Shown here in pieces: positions 57,556 through 64,000 of a stretch of 64,000 nt of DNA. The notes below the pieces were generated by a model that saw only the letters and a list, made by a program, of their open reading frames with translations, ran no database searches and had not been told where the DNA came from. Numbering within the stretch: position 1 is the first letter of the stretch; each line of letters begins with the position of its first letter. The position numbers were made by a program, and so were the translations under genes. Source of the stretch: Bradyrhizobium cajani (lineage in GTDB: Bacteria; Pseudomonadota; Alphaproteobacteria; Rhizobiales; Xanthobacteraceae); NCBI RefSeq assembly GCF_009759665.1, contig NZ_WQNE01000037.1, positions 1-64,000 of the forward strand, read 5' to 3'.

Positions 57556-59169
57556 TCACATCCGCAGCAGCGCCTGCCGGTCGATCTTCCCCGTGCCCGT
57601 CTTCGGCAACTCGTCGATGAAGATCACCTCGCGCGGATATTTGTAGGGCAGCAGTTTGCCCTTGACGTAGTCCTGGAGCCGCCGCGTCGCCTCGTTCTGG
57701 TCGACGGCGCGATTGTTCATCACCACCACCGCCTTCAGCGTCATCCGCCGGTCCGGCAGCTCGGCCGCGAACACCGCGCATTCACGGATGTCGGGGTGAT
57801 CGGCGAGGCACAGCTCGACTTCGAGCGGGTAGACCCACTGGCCGGAGATCTTGATGAGATCGTCGGCGCGGCCGCGGAAGAAGTGAAAGCCGTCGGCGTC
57901 GCGGACGAAGCGGTCGCCGGTGTAGATCCAGCCGCCCTCGCGGATCGTCTCGGCGGATTTGTCCGGCCGGTTCCAGTACAGCGGCGTGTTGGAATCGCCG
58001 CGCACCCACAAAATGCCTTCCTCGCCGTCGCCGACGTCGCGGCCGTCCTTGTCGCGAAGCGCGACCTCGTAGCCGGGCACGCGCAGGCCGGCGGCGCCGA
58101 GCTTCTTCTGCTCGGGTCGGTTGGAGAGATAGATGTGCAGCACCTCGGTCGAGCCGAGGCCTTCGACGATCTCGAGGCCGGTGAGCGTCTTCCAGCCGTT
58201 GAAGACTTCGGCCGAGAGCACCTCGGCCGCGGAGAGCGACATGCGCAGCGACGAAAAGTCGGTCTTGTCCGCACCATCAGCCTTGGTCAGCGATGTGTAG
58301 AGCGTCGGCAGCCCGAAGAAGACCGTCGGCTTGTATTGCTCGATCGCCGCAAAGATCGCCGCGGGCCTGGGCTGGCCCGGCAGCAGCAGCGTCGCCGCAC
58401 CCGCCGAGAACGGGAAGGTGACGGAGTTGCCGAAACCATAGGCGAAGAAGATCTTTGGCACCGAGAAGCAGACGTCGCCCGGCGTCAGCTTCAGGACATT
58501 CCGCGCAAAGGCCACCTCGCTATAGGCCATGTCGTGCTGGAGATGCACGATGCCCTTCGGCCGGCCGGTCGAGCCGGAGGAATACATCCAGAACGCCATC
58601 TCGTTGCGTTGCGTCGGGGCTTCCGCCAACTCTGCCGGGAATTGCGCAAGCCAGCTTGCCGCCGCAACCGCCTTCGGCGCGGCGTGGTCACCCACCGCGC
58701 CATTGACCACGATCAGCGTGCGCAGGCCGGTCGCCTTGCAGGCTTCGGCATTGAAACGCGCGCAGAACTCGGCATCCGCGACCGCAACATGCGCACCTGA
58801 ATCGGCAAGATAGAACTGCAGCAGATCCGGCGGCGTCAGCGTGTTGATCAGGAGCGGCACGAAGCCGGCACGTACCGCGCCGAAGAACGCGGCCGGATAG
58901 GTCGGCGTGTCGTCGAGGAACAACAGCACGCGGTCGCCGCGCTCGAGGCCGAGCGAGGCAAAACCGTTGCCCCACTGACCGGCTTCCGCGCACAGCTCGG
59001 CATATGTGCGCGTGCCCGCCGGACCGATCAGCGCAAGCTTGTCGCCGTGACCCTTGCCGAGATTGTCGAACAGCACGCGGCTGGCGTTGTAGACGTCCGG
59101 AACGGCAAAGCCGATCTCGCGCGCGCCCAGGCTGTCGACGGGCACCTGGTCGCGAATCTCGCTGCTCAT
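57556..59169 (-). CDS. Benzoate-CoA ligase-family enzyme
   Basis: 537 residues from ATG at 59169, which overlaps the upstream hydroxylase stop by 4 bp. Acyl-adenylate motifs: P-loop MYSSGSTGRPKGIVHLQHD, aromatic-site KIFFAYGFGNSVTFPFSAGA, GLGSTEVLHIYLSN, GRADDLIKISGQWVYPLEVE and the Lys in PKTGTGKIDRQALL. This is the aryl-CoA ligase family acting on benzoate, 2-aminobenzoate, salicylate or 3-hydroxybenzoate. The link with a flavin hydroxylase that acts on CoA esters suggests it forms salicylyl-CoA or a similar aryl-CoA, an inference. Confidence 0.92.
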   Translation of the reverse strand: MSSEIRDQVPVDSLGAREIGFAVPDVYNASRVLFDNLGKGHGDKLALIGPAGTRTYAELCAEAGQWGNGFASLGLERGDRVLLFLDDTPTYPAAFFGAVRAGFVPLLINTLTPPDLLQFYLADSGAHVAVADAEFCARFNAEACKATGLRTLIVVNGAVGDHAAPKAVAAASWLAQFPAELAEAPTQRNEMAFWMYSSGSTGRPKGIVHLQHDMAYSEVAFARNVLKLTPGDVCFSVPKIFFAYGFGNSVTFPFSAGAATLLLPGQPRPAAIFAAIEQYKPTVFFGLPTLYTSLTKADGADKTDFSSLRMSLSAAEVLSAEVFNGWKTLTGLEIVEGLGSTEVLHIYLSNRPEQKKLGAAGLRVPGYEVALRDKDGRDVGDGEEGILWVRGDSNTPLYWNRPDKSAETIREGGWIYTGDRFVRDADGFHFFRGRADDLIKISGQWVYPLEVELCLADHPDIRECAVFAAELPDRRMTLKAVVVMNNRAVDQNEATRRLQDYVKGKLLPYKYPREVIFIDELPKTGTGKIDRQALLRM

Positions 59170-60305
59170 GCCGCATCTCCGCCGTTTTTCGCCGCCGCGT
59201 AGCGGGCCATGAAGGCGGGCGACATTTGGCGCAGGCGCTCCTCGTCGATCCGCCCGGAGCGGGTGATGTAGCTGTAGGCGAAATCCATCAGATCGAGCTG
59301 CATGTGTTGGGCGAAATGCTCGTACCAGGAGGCGCTGGTGCGCGCGGCATCGACGAGCTTCTGCACGACCGGCTTTCGCGCGGCCTGGTAGCGGTGCAGC
59401 GCGGTCGTCAGATGCGCATCGGATTCCAGCGCCTTGACCAGCGCGATCGCGTCTTCGATCGCGAGCCGGGTGCCGGAGCCGATCGAGAAATGCGCCGAGT
59501 GCAGGGCGTCGCCGATCAGCACCATGTTCTTGAACGACCAGTGCTCGTTCCAGACCCAGGGAAAGTTGCGCCAGACCGATTTGTTGGAGACCAGGCAATG
59601 GCCGCCGAGGGTGTCCGCAAAGACCTCCTCGCAAACGCCCTTCGACTGCTCGACGTCCTTGTAGGCGAAGCCATAGGCCTGCCAGGTCGCATGGTCGCAT
59701 TCGACCAGGAAGGTGCTCATGTTCGGCGAGTAGCGGTAGTGATGGGCGTTGAAGGTGCCGCGGTCGGTCTTCACGAAGGTCTGCGACAGCGTGTCGAAGC
59801 GCTTCGAGGTGCCGTACCAGACAAACTTGTTGGAGGAGTAGGACAGCGAGGTGCCGAAATCGCCTTCGAAGGCGCGGCGCACCAGCGAGTTCAGTCCGTC
59901 GGCGGCGACGATCAGGTCATGGCCATTGAGCTGGTCGATCGCCTGTATCTGCGTGTCGAAGCGTGGGGTGACGCCGGCGTCGAGCGCGCGCTGCTGGAGG
60001 AACCTGAGGAGCTCGAGCCGTCCGATCGAGGAGAAGCCGACCCCGTCGATGGCGACGCTGTTGCCGTGCAGGTTGAGGGTGATGTTCTCCCAGCTCTCCA
60101 TATGCGGTGCGATCGCATCGACCGTCTCGGGGTCGTCGGCGCGCAGGAACTCCAGCGCCTGGTCGGAGAACACGACGCCAAAGCCCCAGGTCGCGTCGGC
60201 CGGGTTCTGTTCGAACAGGTCGACCTGATCCTCGGGGTGACGCTTCTTCCAGAGATAGGCGAAGTAGAGCCCACCGGGCCCCCCGCCGATCACGGCAATC
60301 CGCAA
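59166..60305 (-). CDS. Salicylyl-CoA 5-hydroxylase-like flavin monooxygenase
   Basis: 379 residues. FAD motif AVIGGGPGGLYFAYLWKK, mid-domain FGFGVVFSDQALEFL and SSIGRLELLRFLQQRA, and the second FAD site MVLIGDALHSAHFSIGSG. The pattern matches SdgC (salicylyl-CoA 5-hydroxylase) and the N-terminal half of 2-aminobenzoyl-CoA monooxygenase/reductase rather than free-acid 3-hydroxybenzoate 6-hydroxylase. It would add a hydroxyl to the aryl-CoA, giving gentisyl-CoA, which hydrolyses to gentisate. It is the first gene of the two-gene operon with the CoA ligase and lies 15 bp after the repeated operator-like element. Confidence 0.87.
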   Translation of the reverse strand: MRIAVIGGGPGGLYFAYLWKKRHPEDQVDLFEQNPADATWGFGVVFSDQALEFLRADDPETVDAIAPHMESWENITLNLHGNSVAIDGVGFSSIGRLELLRFLQQRALDAGVTPRFDTQIQAIDQLNGHDLIVAADGLNSLVRRAFEGDFGTSLSYSSNKFVWYGTSKRFDTLSQTFVKTDRGTFNAHHYRYSPNMSTFLVECDHATWQAYGFAYKDVEQSKGVCEEVFADTLGGHCLVSNKSVWRNFPWVWNEHWSFKNMVLIGDALHSAHFSIGSGTRLAIEDAIALVKALESDAHLTTALHRYQAARKPVVQKLVDAARTSASWYEHFAQHMQLDLMDFAYSYITRSGRIDEERLRQMSPAFMARYAAAKNGGDAA

Positions 60306-60320
60306 CGTCTGCCTCCCTAA

Positions 60321-60343
60321 TTGACAGTATACTTACTATCTAG
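60321..60343 (-). promoter_or_regulatory. Second copy of the gentisate-locus operator
   Basis: TTGACAGTATACT followed by ATCTAG, differing from the copy at 56046-56068 at two internal bases. It lies 15 bp upstream of the hydroxylase start codon, so transcription must begin very close to or within the element, or a leaderless-type start is used. TATACT on the minus strand may be the -10 box. Confidence 0.65.
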
Positions 60344-60691
60344 GGGTAGACTAATGGGCTCCGGCCTCCCGCGCCAGCGGAATTATCGGCAAGACACGTG
60401 GCGCGCCGAAGCTCACCCCCGGACGCGCGTTTGGCGCGTGTCCGAGGCAGTGACGAGCGAAGCATAGCCAAACCGCGCCGGCTTGGCCATCCGCACCGTC
60501 AGACGCAGCGCTTCACGTAGACCCCGTTCACGAGCACCCTGGTGCAGGGACCACGGGAACCGGCTTGCGGACCACGACGGCCGCACTCGGCCCGGCGCGG
60601 CCGGCGCGATAGACGCCGCGGGCGCGCGAAAATTCATTCGCGCGCGCGGCCAGACCTCGACGCGCGCTTCGGCGCGTGAGTTGCGGGTCGC
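60344..60691. other. Gene-poor stretch with coding remnant
   Basis: Between the hydroxylase operon and the Cys-repeat gene there is no supported intact gene. It is GC-rich with several short GCGCG-type inverted repeats (CGCGCGTTTGGCGCGTG near 60424, CGCGCGCTTCGGCGCGTG near 60662). A frameshifted remnant on the minus strand is described separately. Confidence 0.5.
60499..60640 (-). pseudogene. Possible frameshifted remnant of a small secreted protein
   Basis: One minus frame reads RGVYRAGRAGPSAAVVVRKP and stops after APGCS. A second frame beginning in the same place reads CTRVLVNGVYVKRCV and then stops at 60499. Joined, they give a plausible C-terminus of a small secreted Bradyrhizobium protein ending with a Cys-containing tail. 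The break lies within CACCAGGGTGC, and losing one copy of a 10-bp tandem repeat would explain the shift. No signal peptide is seen upstream, so it is probably a fragment. Confidence 0.3.
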
Positions 60692-61531
60692 TTATCGCGC
60701 CGCGAATGGGGCAAGGACCTCCTTGCAGGCCGGCGACAGCGATGCGGCATTGCTGCTGATGCATTGGATGATGCGGCCGCCGCCGGGCGCGACGCCGGCG
60801 CATAGCGTGCGGATGTCGGCGCTGCAGGCCGACCTTACGATGAACAGCTCTTCGCGCGGCCGCAATGGGCGCAGCACGATCATAGCGGGTGCAGCCGCCG
60901 GTGCTGCTCCGGCAGCCGGTGCGGCACCCGCCGCAGGCGCGGCCGTCGCGGCTGCGCCGCCACCGGTCGCGGCGGTCACCGCTTTCTCGCAGGCCGGCGA
61001 CAGCTTCGCCTTGTTCTTCTCCAGGCATTCGAGCGCAGGCGCGCCGCCCGGCGGAACGCCGGCGCAGACCTTGGGATAGTCGGCGCGGCAGGCGCTCTTG
61101 ATGGCGGAGAGTTGTGCGCTGCTCGGTTGCTTGGCGGCGGCAGCAGCTTTTGGCGCCGGTGCGGCGGCCGGCTTTGCAACGGGAGCGGCTTCGGCCTTCG
61201 GCGCGGCCGGCGCCGGCGTCGGTGCGGCTTCGGCCTTTGGCGCAGCGGGAGCAGCTTCCGTCTTGGGCGCCGCGGCGGGCTCGACCGCGCGAACCGCGGC
61301 CTGGCAGCCCGACGACAGGCTGGACATGTTCTTCTCAAGGCATTGATACGCCTCCACACCACCCGGCGTGACGCTGGAGCAGTGCGCCATGAAGTCCGAG
61401 CGGCATGCGGAGCGCATCGCACTCTTCTGGGCGTCGGTCGGGGTCTGCGCGAAGGCCGGTGCTGCAACTGCGAAGAGAGCTGCCGCCAGCAACGCCTTCG
61501 GCGTTGCATCATGCTTCAACATCTTGAACAT
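60692..61531 (-). CDS. Secreted protein with three GLG1-like cysteine repeats
   Basis: 279 residues from ATG at 61531, start MFKMLKHDATPKALLAAALF with signal peptide ending AAPAFAQ. Three repeats share the spacing C-x7-C-x12-C-x11-C: ACRSDFMAHC...GGVEAYQC...LSSGC, ACRADYPKVC...GGAPALEC...LSPAC and ACSADIRTLC...GGGRIIQC...LSPAC. Between them are Pro/Ala/Lys low-complexity linkers. The repeat matches the GLG1/Cys-rich FGFR-type repeat of Golgi proteins, also known in bacteria. It is periplasmic or cell-surface, with probable disulfides; function is unknown. Confidence 0.8.
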   Translation of the reverse strand: MFKMLKHDATPKALLAAALFAVAAPAFAQTPTDAQKSAMRSACRSDFMAHCSSVTPGGVEAYQCLEKNMSSLSSGCQAAVRAVEPAAAPKTEAAPAAPKAEAAPTPAPAAPKAEAAPVAKPAAAPAPKAAAAAKQPSSAQLSAIKSACRADYPKVCAGVPPGGAPALECLEKNKAKLSPACEKAVTAATGGGAAATAAPAAGAAPAAGAAPAAAPAMIVLRPLRPREELFIVRSACSADIRTLCAGVAPGGGRIIQCISSNAASLSPACKEVLAPFAAR

Positions 61532-61714
61532 CGCTGTGAATTCCTGCCCTGTCGGGAAAGCGCTCGGCCTTCTGCCCAAGGCTTCCGTGCTCGAGGCTCC
61601 CGGAAATTGATGCAAACGCAATCGTGGCGAGCAATGTCTCGCGAGCGGCATCATTGGCCGCTTTGGCCGCTGCCGCAAGCAGATAAATGCGGGCAGCAGG
61701 CGATGCTAACGCCG

Positions 61715-62716
61715 TCAGAGCCTGACCATGCGCTTGCCGCGGTTTTCTCCCGCGAGCAATCCGATCAGCGCCTTCGGCGTGTTCTCCAGTCCATCGATGA
61801 TGTCCTCCTGCACCTTCAGCTTGCCGGATTTGACCCAGGCCTGGAGCTCGGCGAGTGCGCGCTGGCTCTCCTTCATGTAGTCCATCACGATGAAGCCCTG
61901 CATGACGAGCCGCTTCACCACGATCAGCCCGGGGACGCCGCGCGGGCCGTGCGCCGAAGGCGCGCCGTCATATTGCGAGATCGCGCCACAGCAGGCGATG
62001 CGGCCGTAATTGTTCATCTGCGGCAGGCAGGCTTCGAGAATGTCGCCGCCGACATTGTCGAAATAGACGTCGATGCCTTGGGGCGCAGCGGCCCGCAATG
62101 CCTTGAACACCGCGCCGTCCTTGTAGTCGACGGCGGCATCGAACCCGAGTTCGGAGGTCAGCCAGCTGCACTTGTCCGCGCCGCCGGCGATGCCGATCAC
62201 GCGGCATCCCCTGATCTTCGCGATCTGTCCGACGATCGAGCCGACCGAGCCTGCGGCCGCCGACACCACGACCGTCTCGCCCTCCCTGGGCTTGCCGATC
62301 TCCAGCAGGCCGAAATAGGCAGTGAGGCCGGCGATGCCGAACACGCTGAGCAGATGCGTCAGCGGTTCGAGCTTCGGCATTTTCGTCAGATGCTTCGCCG
62401 GCACCGCGGCATACTCCTGCCAGCCGGTGTCGCCGAACACGATGTCGCCGGGCGTCAGCTCGGGCGCTTTCGAGCTCACGACCTCCGCGATGGCGCCGCC
62501 AGCCATCACGCTGTTTGCTTCGACGGCCGAACGATAGGTCGCGCCGTGCATCCAGGCGCGGTTGGCGGCGTCGAGCGAGATGTAGCGCACGCGCAGCAGC
62601 GCCTCGCCGTCCTTCGGCTCCGGCATCGATCCCTCGATCATCCCAAAGTGCTCGGGGCCGAGCTTGCCGCTGGGCTTCTCCACCAGAAGAATCTGGCGAT
62701 TGATGTTGCCGCTCAT
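61715..62716 (-). CDS. NADP-dependent MDR-family oxidoreductase
   Basis: 333 residues from ATG at 62716 (GAGGGG upstream). The NADP-binding motif VVVSAAAGSVGSIVGQIAKI and the catalytic-domain segments DVYFDNVGGDILEACLPQMN and GPRGVPGLIVVKRLV match the curcumin/2-alkenal reductase group, which lacks the zinc ligands of alcohol dehydrogenases. It reduces alkenals or enones with NADPH. It is a single gene, divergent from the symporter at 62928. Confidence 0.92.
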   Translation of the reverse strand: MSGNINRQILLVEKPSGKLGPEHFGMIEGSMPEPKDGEALLRVRYISLDAANRAWMHGATYRSAVEANSVMAGGAIAEVVSSKAPELTPGDIVFGDTGWQEYAAVPAKHLTKMPKLEPLTHLLSVFGIAGLTAYFGLLEIGKPREGETVVVSAAAGSVGSIVGQIAKIRGCRVIGIAGGADKCSWLTSELGFDAAVDYKDGAVFKALRAAAPQGIDVYFDNVGGDILEACLPQMNNYGRIACCGAISQYDGAPSAHGPRGVPGLIVVKRLVMQGFIVMDYMKESQRALAELQAWVKSGKLKVQEDIIDGLENTPKALIGLLAGENRGKRMVRL

Positions 62717-62927
62717 GGCGTTCCCCTCTTCATTTGTTTGACGATTATTGATGCAGCCGTCGCAAGGAAAACGTGCAAGCCGCATTCGTTGTGCGCTGCA
62801 TGAAGGCTAGATCGCATCGTTCCATTTCACAAGGGAACATCCGGCCAACGCGAGCACACGCAAAGCGTGTTGCGTCGCTGTGATATCTGCGACATCATGA
62901 AGCGCCGGTGTACGTTGGGGGTAAGCG

Positions 62928-64000
62928 ATGTCCAACAGGTTCACGCAATACATCCTGGCCGCGATGGTGCTGGGCATCGTCATGGGCTCGGCGATCTACA
63001 ACTTCCTGCCCGACACGCGCGCCGACTGGGCCTCGTCCATCAACCTGATCGCCATGATGTTCCTGCGCCTGATCAAGATGATCATCGCGCCACTGGTGTT
63101 CGCGACCCTGATCGGCGGCATCGCCCATATGGGCTCGGGCTCCAAGCTCGGCCGCATCTTCGCCAAGACCATGGGCTGGTTCGTCAGCGCCTCCTTCGTC
63201 TCGCTGCTGCTCGGCCTCGTGATGGTGAATCTGTTGCAGCCCGGCGCCAACTTCCCGGGCACGCTGCCCGCGGCGGGGCAATCGACCGGTCTGCCGGTGT
63301 CGGCGTTCTCGATCGAGAAATTCCTCACCCATCTGATCCCGACCTCGATCGCCGATGCGATGGCGCAGAACGAGATCCTCCAGATCGTGATCTTCGCCGT
63401 GTTCTTCTCTGTGGCGATGGGTTCCATGCCCGAGCGCTCCAAGCCGATCCTGGCGATGATCGACGACGTCGGCCACATCATGCTCAAGGTGACGAGCTAC
63501 GTGATGCTGTTCGCGCCGCTCGCGGTGTGGGCCGCCATTACCGCGACGGTGGCCAAGAACGGCCTCGGCGTGCTCTGGAAGCTCGTCGTGTTCATGGGCG
63601 GCTTCTATCTCTCGCTGGCGATCCTGTGGGCCATCCTGATCATCGTCGGCTTCATCGTGATCGGGCCGCGCTACAGCAATCTGCTGAAGCTGATCCGCGA
63701 GCCCCTGATGATCGCGTTCTCGACCGCGAGCTCGGAGGCGGCCTATCCGAAGACGCTGGAGGGGCTCAACCGCTTCGGCGCCTCGTCGCGGATCTCGAGC
63801 TTCGTGCTGCCGCTCGGCTATTCCTTCAACCTCGACGGCACGATGATGTACTGCACCTTCGCCAGTGTCTTCATCGCGCAGAGCTACCACATCGACATGC
63901 CGCTCGGCACCCAGCTCGCGATGCTGGCAACCCTGATGATCACCTCGAAGGGCGTCGCCGGCGTGCCGCGCGCCTCGCTCGTCGTGATCGCCTCGACGCT
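62928..64000 (+). CDS. Dicarboxylate/amino acid:cation symporter, truncated by the window end
   Basis: The frame is open from ATG at 62928 (GGGGGT just upstream) to the window end, at least 357 residues. MSNRFTQYILAAMVLGIVMG starts the DAACS family; STASSEAAYPKTLE corresponds to the serine-rich re-entrant loop, NLDGTMMY to the conserved NMDGT, and KGVAGVPRASLVVI to the cation/substrate site in TM8. It takes up C4-dicarboxylates, glutamate or aspartate with Na+ or H+. The remaining C-terminus is outside the window. Confidence 0.92.
   Translation, partial: MSNRFTQYILAAMVLGIVMGSAIYNFLPDTRADWASSINLIAMMFLRLIKMIIAPLVFATLIGGIAHMGSGSKLGRIFAKTMGWFVSASFVSLLLGLVMVNLLQPGANFPGTLPAAGQSTGLPVSAFSIEKFLTHLIPTSIADAMAQNEILQIVIFAVFFSVAMGSMPERSKPILAMIDDVGHIMLKVTSYVMLFAPLAVWAAITATVAKNGLGVLWKLVVFMGGFYLSLAILWAILIIVGFIVIGPRYSNLLKLIREPLMIAFSTASSEAAYPKTLEGLNRFGASSRISSFVLPLGYSFNLDGTMMYCTFASVFIAQSYHIDMPLGTQLAMLATLMITSKGVAGVPRASLVVIAST

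Noticed and set aside
59166-60305. 3-hydroxybenzoate 6-hydroxylase
   Set aside because: The N-terminus and mid-domain (FGFGVVFSDQALEFL) match aryl-CoA hydroxylases of the SdgC type, and the gene is coupled to an aryl-CoA ligase, which a free-acid route would not need.
1-64000. CRISPR arrays, prophage or transposase genes
   Set aside because: No regularly spaced direct repeats and no recognisable phage or transposase motifs were found; all repeats seen are scattered intergenic palindromes.

Overview
The window looks like a chromosomal segment of a Bradyrhizobium-type alphaproteobacterium. The evidence is the high GC content, the gene order helicase - S4 protein - ferredoxin - CarD, a RegS/RegR redox two-component pair, many acyl-CoA enzymes and solute-binding proteins, and several families of palindromic intergenic repeats typical of that genus. 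Species-level assignment is an inference. I see no phage, insertion sequence, integrase or CRISPR array. The only RNA gene is tRNA-Arg(CCU).

Layout. 1-7.4 kb holds housekeeping genes: a DUF3108 envelope protein, a large SUV3-like helicase with a disordered basic tail, an S4 RNA-binding protein apparently starting at ACG, ferredoxin fdxA and carD with a clear terminator. The gene-free stretch 1215-1924 contains twelve GANTC (CcrM methylation) sites within 200 bp, many spaced by one helical turn. 7.4-10 kb has a membrane class III cyclase and a divergent HxlR/glutathione-transferase pair. 10-17 kb is a seven-gene minus-strand unit, cyoABCD-surf1-regS-regR: a heme-copper quinol oxidase, its assembly factor and a redox-sensing regulator. 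A perfect 19-bp palindrome separates it from a divergent MHS-type transporter. 18.7-21 kb carries a LysM-containing M48 protease and a secreted thermonuclease.

21.4-29 kb is an acyl-CoA catabolic region (solute-binding protein, two enoyl-CoA hydratases, an acyl-CoA dehydrogenase pair, SDR, VOC protein). Its acyl-CoA synthetase survives only as a 54-codon internal-deletion scar. 29-36.4 kb holds small stress and envelope proteins, a ketopantoate-reductase-like enzyme, an esterase-like protein and an RraA-cupin-Bug cluster. 36.5-50.6 kb alternates small regulator-target pairs: AraC with a hydrolase, LysR with a DoxX-DsrE-TlpA operon, TetR with a membrane-anchored SDR, and further acyl-CoA enzymes.

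50.7-60.3 kb looks like an aromatic-acid locus: an FAD oxidoreductase, a TauABC-like ABC importer, gentisate 1,2-dioxygenase, zeta-class maleylpyruvate isomerase, a MarR regulator, an aryl-CoA ligase and a salicylyl-CoA 5-hydroxylase-like flavoprotein. Together they suggest salicylate (or a related acid) -> aryl-CoA -> gentisate -> maleylpyruvate -> fumarylpyruvate. A nearly identical 23-bp element lies just upstream of both catabolic minus-strand genes and is probably the MarR operator. The window ends with a periplasmic protein carrying three GLG1-like cysteine repeats, an NADP-dependent oxidoreductase and the 5' part of a dicarboxylate/cation symporter.
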